6,169 nucleotides of DNA from Paracoccaceae bacterium (GTDB taxonomy: Bacteria > Pseudomonadota > Alphaproteobacteria > Rhodobacterales > Rhodobacteraceae). Location: positions 6,449 through 12,617 of the forward strand of contig PARX01000052.1 in the NCBI GenBank assembly GCA_002712045.1. Direction: 5' to 3'. The notes under the pieces were generated by a model that was not told the DNA's origin, did no database searches, and saw only the letters and a list, made by a program, of their open reading frames with translations. The stretch's first letter is position 1. The number at the start of each line of letters is the position of its first letter. The position numbers and the translations under genes are program-made. This document shows positions 1-6,169 of the stretch, piece by piece.

Positions 1-70
1 GTCTGTTCTACCAATTAAATATGACATTTCATTGTTCATTACGTTTCAAGAAGATCATTAGTTTACAATA

Positions 71-92
71 AATTCAAGAAATTATTTGAATT
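71..92. repeat. Short inverted repeat, 7-bp arms
   Basis: AATTCAA (71-77) and its exact reverse complement TTGAATT (86-92) are separated by 8 bases. It could be an operator-like dyad, but short AT-only palindromes arise easily by chance in DNA of this composition. No regulator is known to bind it. Confidence 0.3.
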
Positions 93-114
93 ACTTCCGG
101 TAAGAAGTTTTTTT
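93..114 (+). terminator. Weak intrinsic terminator candidate
   Basis: ACTTC (93-97) pairs with GAAGT (104-108) around a 6-base loop and runs directly into seven T residues (108-114). The arrangement is that of a rho-independent terminator reading rightward, which would end a gene lying left of the window. The stem is only 5 bp with two G-C pairs, so the call is tentative. Confidence 0.3.
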
Positions 115-234
115 CAAAATTTTCTTGTGTCCTAAATATTTATTTCAAAGATGGTCAGTAAATTCTTTATATTTCATTTTTAAAAACTAAGGATATGGCA
201 TAAGATTCTTAAATTATATTAATTTCTTTATTAT

Positions 235-238
235 GGAG
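235..238 (+). promoter_or_regulatory. Ribosome binding site of the NPD-family gene
   Basis: GGAG lies 8 bases before the ATG at 247 and supports that start. An ATG at 233 overlaps this site but is out of frame and meets a stop after about a dozen codons. Confidence 0.65.
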
Positions 239-246
239 CCTGAGCG

Positions 247-1320
247 ATGTGGCCTGATTGTAGATTGTTAGATTTGCTAAAAATTAAATTGCCTATAGTT
301 CAAGCGCCTATGGCTGGTGCAAGTGGTTCAGCTATGGCAATTGCCACTTCAAATGCTGGTGGGTTGGGATCTCTACCATGTGCAATGCTCAATATTGAAG
401 CAATGTACTCAGAGATTGGAATTATTCGGCAGCAAACAAATAAACCGGTTAATGTGAATTTTTTTGTACATCAAGAACCAAGCCAAGATCTAAAAAAACA
501 AAAGAGTTGGATGGCGTCTTTGTCTAAATATTATTCTGAATTTGAGCTTAACCAGTTTGAGCAAAAGAGTTCTAATGGTAGAGCGCCATTTTCCAACGAT
601 ACCTGTGAATTTATTGAAGATACTAAGCCTGAAGTTGTTAGCTTTCATTTTGGCTTGCCTAAAAAAGAACTAATGGATCGCGTTAAAGCTATCGGGTGTA
701 TTGTTATGAGTTCAGCGACAACTGTTGATGAAGCCCGTTGGCTTGAGGCTCGAGGATGCGATGTGATAATTGCTCAAGGTTACGAAGCCGGCGGTCATAG
801 AGCTATGTTTCTTAGTAATGATATAAATACACAAATTGGTAGTATGGCTCTGATACCTCAAATAAGTGATGCTGTAACTGTTCCTGTTATCGCCGCGGGT
901 GGAATTGCGGATGGGCGCGGTGTTGCGGCGGCATTTTCTCTTGGCGCGTCCGGTGTTCAAGTTGGAACTCCTTATTTATTAACCAAGGAAGCGCTCGTTA
1001 ATGATCTTCATCGAAAAGCCTTAAAGAATTCAAAAAGTGACGATACTGCATTAACAAATATTTTTACGGGCCGCCCAGCACGAGGAATAATGAATCGGGT
1101 CATGGCTGAAATTGGACCTATATCTTCGAAGACTCCTGATTTTCCATTGTCTGGCACTGCGTTAACACCTCTCAAAATCGCAGCAGAAGAAAAGGGTCTA
1201 TCTGATTTTTCTTCATTATGGTCGGGGCAGGCTGCCAGTTTGGCTTATGAGACTTCTTCAGCTGATTTCACCAAGGATCTTGCTAGAGATGCTCTGAAAA
1301 GGATGGGTTCTTTAGTTTAG
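247..1320 (+). CDS. NPD-family FMN-dependent nitronate monooxygenase-like protein
   Basis: This 357-residue protein belongs to the 2-nitropropane dioxygenase/nitronate monooxygenase family, FMN-binding TIM-barrel enzymes that oxidise alkyl nitronates to carbonyl compounds plus nitrite. Visible family motifs are QAPMAG (19-24), NAGGLGSL (36-43), the active-site segment GYEAGGHRAM (178-187), the phosphate-binding AAGGIADGRG (216-225), GASGVQVGTPYLL (233-245) and FTGRPARG (273-280). H184 lies where family members carry the catalytic histidine. The length is complete. The MWPD start fits the family N-terminus and has a GGAG 8 bases upstream. There is no signal peptide or membrane segment, so it should be cytoplasmic. 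purF follows on the same strand after 126 bases, a gap that argues against tight co-transcription. The family assignment is firm; the real substrate is unknown, because many members have not been tested on nitronates and some relatives are enoyl reductases. Confidence 0.9.
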   Translation: MWPDCRLLDLLKIKLPIVQAPMAGASGSAMAIATSNAGGLGSLPCAMLNIEAMYSEIGIIRQQTNKPVNVNFFVHQEPSQDLKKQKSWMASLSKYYSEFELNQFEQKSSNGRAPFSNDTCEFIEDTKPEVVSFHFGLPKKELMDRVKAIGCIVMSSATTVDEARWLEARGCDVIIAQGYEAGGHRAMFLSNDINTQIGSMALIPQISDAVTVPVIAAGGIADGRGVAAAFSLGASGVQVGTPYLLTKEALVNDLHRKALKNSKSDDTALTNIFTGRPARGIMNRVMAEIGPISSKTPDFPLSGTALTPLKIAAEEKGLSDFSSLWSGQAASLAYETSSADFTKDLARDALKRMGSLV

Positions 1321-1350
1321 ATTAATTAAATAGGTTAAGGCTTATTAAAA

Positions 1351-1404
1351 ATGGTTGTTAATGAGTGGTTGTGCCTAGTCAAACAGCAATTTAAGAATCT
1401 ATAA
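1351..1404 (+). other. 17-codon open frame in the purF leader, doubtful
   Basis: ATG at 1351 opens a 17-residue frame (MVVNEWLCLVKQQFKNL) ending in TAA, 42 bases before the proposed purF start and in the same reading frame. There is no clear ribosome binding site, only an A-rich run. It could be a leader peptide, but nothing in its composition suggests attenuation, and chance is the simpler explanation. Confidence 0.12.
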
Positions 1405-1405
1405 G
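1376..1405 (+). promoter_or_regulatory. Possible purF promoter
   Basis: TAGTCA (1376-1381, 4 of 6 matches to the -35 consensus) is followed after 18 bases by TATAAG (1400-1405, 5 of 6 to -10). Transcription would begin near 1411-1413, giving purF a leader of roughly 35 bases. This is a consensus match only, in AT-rich DNA. Confidence 0.25.
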
Positions 1406-1409
1406 TAAG

Positions 1410-1430
1410 TAGCTTGGAATCGGTAAGCTG
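1410..1430 (+). other. Small hairpin just before the purF ribosome binding site
   Basis: AGCTT (1411-1415) pairs with AAGCT (1425-1429). G-U pairs can extend the stem by one on each side, leaving a 7-base loop. It ends three bases before the AAAGGAA of purF. If the suggested promoter is used, it would form at the very 5' end of the mRNA. The stem is weak, so a role is speculative. Confidence 0.2.
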
Positions 1431-1432
1431 AG

Positions 1433-1439
1433 AAAGGAA
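1433..1439 (+). promoter_or_regulatory. Ribosome binding site of purF, decides an ATT start
   Basis: AAAGGAA is the only good Shine-Dalgarno match near the purF N-terminus. It is 7 bases from the in-frame ATT at 1447, normal spacing. It is 20 bases from the out-of-frame ATG at 1460 and more than 100 from the first in-frame TTG at 1552. Confidence 0.5.
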
Positions 1440-1446
1440 TTTCGAT

Positions 1447-2910
1447 ATTCGGATAGATTATGAAACTGATCGGCTTCGAGAAGAATGTGGCGTTTTTGGC
1501 ATTTTTGGTCATCCCGACGCAGCTACTCTCACGGCCCTTGGTCTTCACGCATTGCAACACAGAGGTCAAGAGTCGGCTGGGATTGTAAGTTATGATGAGA
1601 CTCATTTTCATGCAGAGCGCCGTATGGGGCTTGTGAGTGAAAATTTCACAAAGGCTAGTGTTTTAAATCGTTTACCTGGAAATTCTGCTATTGGGCACGT
1701 TAGATATTCTACAATGGGAGGAACTGTCCTCAGGAATGTACAACCATTATTTGCAGATTTGGCAGGGGGTGGTTTTGCTGTCGCACATAATGGAAATTTG
1801 ACTAACGGTTTAACATTAAGAGAAGACTTGGTTGAACGAGGTTCAATTTTTCAATCTACTTCAGATACAGAAGCGATCCTTCAGCTTATCGCAAGGTCAA
1901 ACAAAGAGAATACTATCGCCCGATTTATTGATGCTCTTTTTCAAATTGAAGGAGCCTATGCTTTAGTAGCTTTAACTAACAAAAAATTAATTGGGGTTCG
2001 TGATCCTTTGGGTATCAGGCCACTGGTAATTGGAAAGCTGGATGAGTATTTTATTTTGGCATCCGAAACTTGTGCTTTAGACATAATAGGGGCTTCTTTT
2101 GTGCGTGAAGTAGAAAATGGAGAGATTGTTGTGATTACCAAAGATGGAATTGAGAGCATCAAACCTTTTCCATTTAGAAAAGCTCGGCCATGTGTATTTG
2201 AATATATTTACTTTTCCCGGCCAGATAGTTCACTGGGGGGAGTTAGCGTCTATGAGTGTCGTAAAGCGTTTGGAAGGCAACTTGCTTTGGAAACACCAAT
2301 CGAAGCTGATTTAGTTATTCCTGTTCCAGATAGTGGAGTTCCTGCTGCGATCGGTTTTGCTGAAGCATCTAATATTCCTTTTGAACTAGGTATTATCAGA
2401 AATCACTATGTTGGAAGAACATTTATCGAGCCACAACAGTCAATTAGAGAGTTTTCTGTAAAGTTAAAACATAATGCAAATAGAATTCTTGTAGAGGGCA
2501 AGAGGGTTGTATTGATTGATGACTCTGTTGTTCGTGGCACTACTTCGATAAAAATCGTTCGTATGATGAGAGACGCTGGAGCGACAGAAGTTCATTTGCG
2601 GGTAGCATCTCCGCCAATCAAATATCCAGATTTTTATGGAATTGATACACCTGTCAGGGATCAATTATTGGCTGCAAATAAATCTTTGATGGAAATGCAA
2701 GATTTCATTGGAGTGGACAGTTTGGCATTTTTGACAGTGGATGGTTTGTATAAAGCAATGGGCCATGAAAACGGGCGAGATCCTGAGAATCCTTTCTATA
2801 CTGACCACTGCTTTACAGGAGATTATCCGACTAAACTACGAGATATAGACAGAGTAGATGATATCAGGCAACCATCCTTACTTTCAGAGTTGGAGAAGGA
2901 TAACGATTAA
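1447..2910 (+). CDS. purF: Amidophosphoribosyltransferase (glutamine PRPP amidotransferase)
   Basis: PurF makes 5-phosphoribosylamine from PRPP and glutamine, the committed step of purine synthesis, in the cytoplasm. Numbered from ATT 1447 (487 residues), the glutaminase domain starts at nucleophile C14 in EECGVFGIFGHPDAA, followed by HALQHRGQESAGI (33-45), HVRYST (84-89), HNGN (114-117) and SDTE (139-142). The phosphoribosyltransferase domain carries PCVFEYIYFSRPDS (248-261) and the PRPP-binding VVLIDDSVVRGTTS (354-367). Residues before C14 resemble the short propeptide removed in Bacillus-type PurF. The first conventional start, TTG 1552, would discard the catalytic Cys, so the true start is upstream. 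No ATG, GTG or TTG is in frame between the TGA at 1429 and 1552. ATT 1447 is preferred on ribosome-binding-site spacing; ATA 1453 or a lost base near the out-of-frame ATG 1460 are alternatives. Two of the four Fe-S cysteines of Bacillus PurF are absent (D395, T452). Identity is certain; the exact start is not. Confidence 0.95.
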   Translation: MRIDYETDRLREECGVFGIFGHPDAATLTALGLHALQHRGQESAGIVSYDETHFHAERRMGLVSENFTKASVLNRLPGNSAIGHVRYSTMGGTVLRNVQPLFADLAGGGFAVAHNGNLTNGLTLREDLVERGSIFQSTSDTEAILQLIARSNKENTIARFIDALFQIEGAYALVALTNKKLIGVRDPLGIRPLVIGKLDEYFILASETCALDIIGASFVREVENGEIVVITKDGIESIKPFPFRKARPCVFEYIYFSRPDSSLGGVSVYECRKAFGRQLALETPIEADLVIPVPDSGVPAAIGFAEASNIPFELGIIRNHYVGRTFIEPQQSIREFSVKLKHNANRILVEGKRVVLIDDSVVRGTTSIKIVRMMRDAGATEVHLRVASPPIKYPDFYGIDTPVRDQLLAANKSLMEMQDFIGVDSLAFLTVDGLYKAMGHENGRDPENPFYTDHCFTGDYPTKLRDIDRVDDIRQPSLLSELEKDND

Positions 2911-2911
2911 A

Positions 2912-2938
2912 CGAGCCAACTGTTATGCTGTTGGCTCG
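2912..2938. terminator. Hairpin between convergent purF and katG, likely terminator
   Basis: CGAGCCAAC (2912-2920) and GTTGGCTCG (2930-2938) form a perfect 9-bp, GC-rich stem with a 9-base loop, beginning two bases after the purF stop. Reading rightward there is no T run after it. Reading leftward it is followed by TTTAATCGTTAT, a weak T-rich tail. It may therefore act for katG, for both genes, or mainly as an mRNA 3'-end stabiliser for purF. Confidence 0.6.
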
Positions 2939-2950
2939 AGAAAATCCTCT

Positions 2951-2979
2951 GAGATAGCTGGTTTGGTTTGAACTATCTC
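2951..2979 (-). terminator. Second hairpin downstream of katG, weaker
   Basis: GAGATAG (2951-2957) and CTATCTC (2973-2979) form a 7-bp stem with a 15-base loop, 18 bases beyond the katG stop. Reading leftward, TTTT follows six bases after the stem. The large loop and the gap before the T run make it a weaker candidate than the hairpin at 2912-2938. Confidence 0.35.
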
Positions 2980-2997
2980 CGTATTTGACTGTGAGCC

Positions 2998-5196
2998 TTA
3001 ATTCAAATCAAAGCGGTCATTATTCATGACTTTTGCCCAAGCAGTTACAAAATCACTTATGAAGTGATCATTACCATCACTAGACGCATAAACCTCTGAA
3101 ATTGCTCTTAATTGTGAGTTAGAGCCGAATGTTAGGTCAACCGCTGACGCAGTCCATTTTACGGCGCCGCTACTTCGATCACATCCTTCGAAAAGATCAT
3201 CAGATTTTGACGATTTTTTCCATTCGATGTCCATATCGATTAGATTTAGAAAAAAGTCATTAGTTAATGTCTCTTGTTTAGAGGTGAACACGCCTGTTGA
3301 ATTATTTGAGACATTGGCATTTAAAACTCTCATTCCACCAACAAGTGCAGTCATTTCTGGGGCGCTTAAGTTTAACATATGTGCTCTGTCAATTAATAGC
3401 TCACCTGAAGAACGTTCTTGTCCGTTAGCAATAAAGTTCCTAAACCCATCAGCTTTTGGCTCAAGAACTGCGAAAGATTCTACATCTGTTTGCTCTTGCG
3501 ATGCGTCAGTTCGGCCGGCTGTGAATGGTACCGTAATGTTATGCCCTGCGTTTTTCGCTGCTTTTTCAATTGCAGCGCAGCCTCCAAGAACTATGATATC
3601 CGCCATCGAAATTGACTTTCCATTTTCTTGGCCTTTATTGAATTCATTTTGAACTTTTTCTAAAGAACTTAAACATTTACTTAGCTCAGCGGGATTATTT
3701 ACTTCCCAGTTTTTTTGTGGCTCTAAGCGAATTCTAGCTCCATTGGCCCCACCTCTTTTGTCAGTTCCACGATAAGATGCAGCAGATGCCCATGCTGTTT
3801 TAACTAAGTCAGAGACTGATAAACCTGAGCCTAAGACTTTTTCCTTTAGCGTGCTAATATCTTTCTCATCTACTAGTTGATGATCAACTTGAGGTACAGG
3901 ATCTTGCCATAACTGAGGTTCTGCTGGCACTAAATTTCCAAGGCCTCTAACGTATGGCCCCATATCTCTATGTGTTAATTTAAACCATGCTTTCGAAAAT
4001 GCATCAGCAAATTCCTGAGGATTCTCATAAAATCTTCTTGAAATTGGTTCATATATCGGATCCATCCTAAGTGCCAAATCGGATGTAAACATTACGGGCG
4101 CATGTCTTACTGATGGGTCGTGAGCATCGGGTACTGTTCCTGAGGCGTCTGCCTCTTTTGGTTTCCATTGTACTGCACCAGCGGGGCTTTTTGTTTTCTC
4201 CCATTCAAAACCAAAAAGATTTTCAAAATAATTATTATCCCATTTTATAGGATTGGTCGTCCAAGCTCCCTCAAGACCACTACTAATGGTATGCACACCT
4301 TTTCCAGTTTCAAAAGTATTTTTCCACCCTGTCCCTTGCTCGGCTAACGTAGCTCCCTCTGGCTCTGGACCTACATACTTGTCAGGATCTGCCGCACCAT
4401 GCGCTTTTCCAAAAGTATGACCTCCTGCCACTAATGCGACTGTTTCTTCGTCATTCATTGCCATTCTGCCAAATGTTTCTCGAATATCTCGAGCAGACGC
4501 TAGAGGGTCAGGATTGCCATTGGGCCCTTCAGGATTTACGTATATTAAGCCCATTTGAACAGCACCCAACGGGTTGTCTAATTCTCGATCACCACTATAT
4601 CTTTCGTCGGCAAGCCACTCGCCTTCTGGCCCCCAATAAATATCTTCTTCTGGTTCCCACACATCTTCACGACCTCCAGCGAAGCCAAATGTTTCTAGTC
4701 CCATGGATTCAATCGCACAATTTCCTGTTAAAATCATTAGATCAGCCCATGATAGCTTTCGTCCGTATTTTTGCTTGATCGGCCAGAGTAACATTCTTGC
4801 CTTATCAAGATTAACATTATCTGGCCAGCTATTTAGGGGCGCAAATCTAAGGGTACCAGCTCCTGCACCGCCTCTTCCATCACCAATTCGATAAGTACCA
4901 GCGCTATGCCAAGCCATTCGTATAAAAAACGGTCCGTAATGACCATAATCAGCTGGCCACCAATCCTTAGAGTCAGTCATTAAATCAAAAATGTCTTTCT
5001 TTACCTCATTTAGATCTAAACTGCTAAATTCATCTGCATAGTTAAAAGTACCGTCCATAGGATCAGCAGCACTTGAATTCTGATGCAATATTTTAAGATT
5101 TAGTTGATTTGGCCACCAGCGTTGATTGGCTGTTGTACCTGTTACTGAATGTCTCTTAGATCCACCCATTACTGGGCATTTACTTTCATTTGTCAT
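2998..5196 (-). CDS. katG: Catalase-peroxidase (heme, bifunctional)
   Basis: KatG decomposes hydrogen peroxide and also acts as a broad peroxidase; it is a class I heme enzyme made of two homologous domains, of which the N-terminal one binds heme. The 732-residue length is normal. The active-site segment RMAWHSAGTYR gives distal R93, W96 and H97. Y219 (in LIYVNPEGPNG) and M245 (in RMAMND) complete the Trp-Tyr-Met crosslink that gives KatG its catalase activity. GGHTFGKAHGA contains the proximal heme ligand H260. R417 matches the mobile arginine of the family. The start gives the usual CPVMGG N-terminus and has CCGGAG at good spacing. No signal peptide is seen, so a cytoplasmic location is expected. 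It converges on purF and sits 130 bases after the dioxygenase-family gene on the same strand, with its own promoter-like sequence. No OxyR-type gene is in the window. Nothing essential is missing. Confidence 0.98.
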   Translation of the reverse strand: MTNESKCPVMGGSKRHSVTGTTANQRWWPNQLNLKILHQNSSAADPMDGTFNYADEFSSLDLNEVKKDIFDLMTDSKDWWPADYGHYGPFFIRMAWHSAGTYRIGDGRGGAGAGTLRFAPLNSWPDNVNLDKARMLLWPIKQKYGRKLSWADLMILTGNCAIESMGLETFGFAGGREDVWEPEEDIYWGPEGEWLADERYSGDRELDNPLGAVQMGLIYVNPEGPNGNPDPLASARDIRETFGRMAMNDEETVALVAGGHTFGKAHGAADPDKYVGPEPEGATLAEQGTGWKNTFETGKGVHTISSGLEGAWTTNPIKWDNNYFENLFGFEWEKTKSPAGAVQWKPKEADASGTVPDAHDPSVRHAPVMFTSDLALRMDPIYEPISRRFYENPQEFADAFSKAWFKLTHRDMGPYVRGLGNLVPAEPQLWQDPVPQVDHQLVDEKDISTLKEKVLGSGLSVSDLVKTAWASAASYRGTDKRGGANGARIRLEPQKNWEVNNPAELSKCLSSLEKVQNEFNKGQENGKSISMADIIVLGGCAAIEKAAKNAGHNITVPFTAGRTDASQEQTDVESFAVLEPKADGFRNFIANGQERSSGELLIDRAHMLNLSAPEMTALVGGMRVLNANVSNNSTGVFTSKQETLTNDFFLNLIDMDIEWKKSSKSDDLFEGCDRSSGAVKWTASAVDLTFGSNSQLRAISEVYASSDGNDHFISDFVTAWAKVMNNDRFDLN

Positions 5197-5202
5197 TATT
5201 GG

Positions 5203-5208
5203 CTCCGG
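5203..5208 (-). promoter_or_regulatory. Ribosome binding site of katG
   Basis: On the minus strand CCGGAG precedes the ATG (5194-5196) with 6 bases between GGAG and the start, confirming the chosen start. Confidence 0.65.
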
Positions 5209-5212
5209 TTTA

Positions 5213-5238
5213 GTAAATAATTTTTATCTGTAAATAAT
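5213..5238. repeat. 9-bp direct repeat in the katG leader
   Basis: GTAAATAAT occurs at 5213-5221 and again at 5230-5238 on the + strand, a 17-base period. Both copies lie between the likely katG promoter and its ribosome binding site. They could be paired protein-binding sites, but the repeat is AT-rich and short. It does not match an OxyR or Fur consensus that I could recognise. Confidence 0.4.
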
Positions 5239-5256
5239 AAAGAAAAACAAATAGTC

Positions 5257-5295
5257 ATTTTAGCATATGTTAGAAATGAGTTTAGCCAAGGTCAA
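5257..5295 (-). promoter_or_regulatory. Probable katG promoter region
   Basis: On the minus strand TTGACC (5290-5295, 5 of 6 to -35) is followed after exactly 17 bases by TAACAT (5267-5272, 4 of 6 to -10). Slightly downstream is an extended -10 type element, TGC then TAAAAT (5257-5265), which may be a second start. Either would give katG a leader of roughly 50-65 bases and let it be transcribed independently of the upstream dioxygenase gene. Confidence 0.45.
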
Positions 5296-5326
5296 GCATT
5301 TTAGAATGATTTTAAACTAATCTACG

Positions 5327-6169
5327 TTAGGTTTTATCTTCACCAGATTGAGACGCATATATAGACGAATAACCACCACTCCAATCTGGCGGTATTTGAC
5401 ACGGACGTGGATCATGCATTGCCCATTTAACCTGATTGCCTCTGACGATCTTATACGAGTTTTTTGTGGGTTGAGGGTGAGCAGTATAGGGTTTGGCGTC
5501 AGCGGAAGTATAACAGTTTAAAAGTAAAGGTCTTGGCTTACTAGATTTTGATGATGGTGAAAAATGTAATGTTCTTGCATTGTGAATTGTAATGGAACCT
5601 GCTGCTCCCATCATATATTCTACTCTACTCATATCAACACTTTCTGCATCCTTATCGGATAACATTCCCGACCAATTTCCTTTGGCATCGTATTGATCAT
5701 AAAGATCTCCATTATGAGAACCCTTGAGTGCGGCAAGAGGTCCGTTGTTCATATTGGTATCTGCTAAATAACATCCAATTGTAATAACATTGTAATTCGT
5801 ATGTGGAAAAAACTGTATGTCCTGATGCCATTTCACTTTGTCACTCTTATCTGCCCATTTAAAGTTTAGTTTAGAATGGTGAAAAACGACATTAGGTCCA
5901 AGTATATCTGTGGCGACATCAGCCATAAGGCCTTTTGAAAACTTCCAATATATATCGCTTTGAGCATCTGGTATTTTTAATCTTCTCAAAATAGGATTCT
6001 TAGCTGAGTGACCATCGCCCACATCAAATTTTTCATCGGATTGGGTTACTTTTCTACTCGCATCTACAAAATCAGAAGTTGTTTCTTGTAATTGTGACAA
6101 TGTTTCTTCTGGCACAAGATTATTTATCGAAACAAATCCATTTTCAAAGTAATATTCTCTTTGTTCCTG
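5327..6169 (-). CDS. Phytanoyl-CoA dioxygenase (PhyH) family protein, 5' end cut by window
   Basis: 280 residues are visible of an Fe(II)/2-oxoglutarate-dependent oxygenase of the PhyH family, which hydroxylates small organic substrates using 2-oxoglutarate and oxygen. The frame is open to the window edge, and its first visible residues, including EQREYYFENGFVSINNLVP, match the usual start of PhyH proteins. The GTG at 6113-6115 is therefore an internal Val, and only a short N-terminal piece is probably missing. Numbered from that Val, the iron ligands are H97 and D99 (HQD, codons at 5819-5827) and distal H184 in RTLHFSPSS. R195 in KPRP is the likely 2-oxoglutarate-binding arginine. The segment CYLADTNMNNGPLAALKGSH (115-134) is the typical core strand and turn. 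There is no signal peptide or membrane segment in the visible part. katG follows 130 bases later on the same strand. The family is well supported; the substrate cannot be told from sequence. Confidence 0.88.
   Translation of the reverse strand, partial: QEQREYYFENGFVSINNLVPEETLSQLQETTSDFVDASRKVTQSDEKFDVGDGHSAKNPILRRLKIPDAQSDIYWKFSKGLMADVATDILGPNVVFHHSKLNFKWADKSDKVKWHQDIQFFPHTNYNVITIGCYLADTNMNNGPLAALKGSHNGDLYDQYDAKGNWSGMLSDKDAESVDMSRVEYMMGAAGSITIHNARTLHFSPSSKSSKPRPLLLNCYTSADAKPYTAHPQPTKNSYKIVRGNQVKWAMHDPRPCQIPPDWSGGYSSIYASQSGEDKT

Larger units (their letters stand above)
1..246. other. Intergenic region upstream of the NPD-family gene
   Basis: This very AT-rich stretch has no credible coding region on either strand. 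It contains a 7-bp inverted repeat (71-92), a small hairpin followed by a T run (93-114), and the ribosome binding site of the next gene. Some -10-like hexamers occur close to the gene (TATATT at 215-220, TAAGAT at 201-206). Neither has a good -35 partner at 16-18 bases, so no promoter is called. The gene that precedes this region lies outside the window. Confidence 0.6.

Noticed and set aside
1..20. On the minus strand, AATTGGTAGAAC resembles the D-arm of a tRNA that would be cut by the window edge.
   Set aside because: The preceding bases do not form the D-stem partner (ATTT against GAAC) and lack the T-A at positions 8-9 and a recognisable acceptor strand. The anticodon and T arms are outside the window, so it cannot be supported.
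712..960. 82-codon minus-strand frame inside the NPD-family gene.
   Set aside because: It is antisense to conserved active-site motifs of the real gene and has no family resemblance or ribosome binding site.
1552..1554. TTG as the start of purF.
   Set aside because: It would remove the catalytic cysteine and the start of the glutaminase domain, which are encoded in frame immediately upstream.
3227..3652. 141-codon open frame on the + strand inside katG, with other long frames at 4434-4778 and 4703-4894.
   Set aside because: They lie opposite a complete and well-conserved katG, show no recognisable protein features, and are explained as shadows of its codon pattern.
6113..6115. GTG as the start of the PhyH-family gene.
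   Set aside because: No ribosome binding site precedes it, and the open frame continues upstream to the edge with residues typical of the family N-terminus.
1..6169. Search for mobile elements, CRISPR arrays, toxin-antitoxin pairs, defence genes or a novel multi-gene system.
   Set aside because: Four well-known protein families account for nearly all of the window, with short gaps and no long repeats, transposase or regularly spaced repeats.

Overview
The window looks like ordinary chromosomal DNA from an AT-rich bacterium. It is most likely an alphaproteobacterium, possibly a marine one. That placement is an inference from the general look of the proteins (the N-terminus of the nitronate monooxygenase-like protein, and a PurF with HCFTGDYP near its C-terminus) and from base composition; there is no rRNA or other direct marker.

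Layout: positions 1-246 hold no gene, only a small inverted repeat and a weak terminator-like hairpin. Next on the + strand come an NPD/nitronate monooxygenase-family flavoprotein (247-1320) and, after a 126-base gap, purF (amidophosphoribosyltransferase, first step of purine synthesis). purF extends upstream of its first conventional start codon, past the catalytic cysteine, and no ATG, GTG or TTG lies in frame there; an ATT at 1447 with a well-placed ribosome binding site is the best start. purF converges on katG (catalase-peroxidase, - strand, 2998-5196). The gap between them holds two hairpins that could end transcription. Upstream of katG, on the same strand, are a promoter-like region with a 9-bp direct repeat and then a phytanoyl-CoA dioxygenase-family gene, whose 5' end is cut off by the window edge at 6169.

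The genes do not form an obvious pathway. purF is housekeeping, KatG removes peroxide, and the other two are oxidative enzymes of unknown substrate. I see no mobile element, CRISPR array, toxin-antitoxin pair, defence module or RNA gene, and no convincing undescribed system. The point most worth checking is the purF start: either a rare ATT start codon or a one-base error or mutation near 1460.
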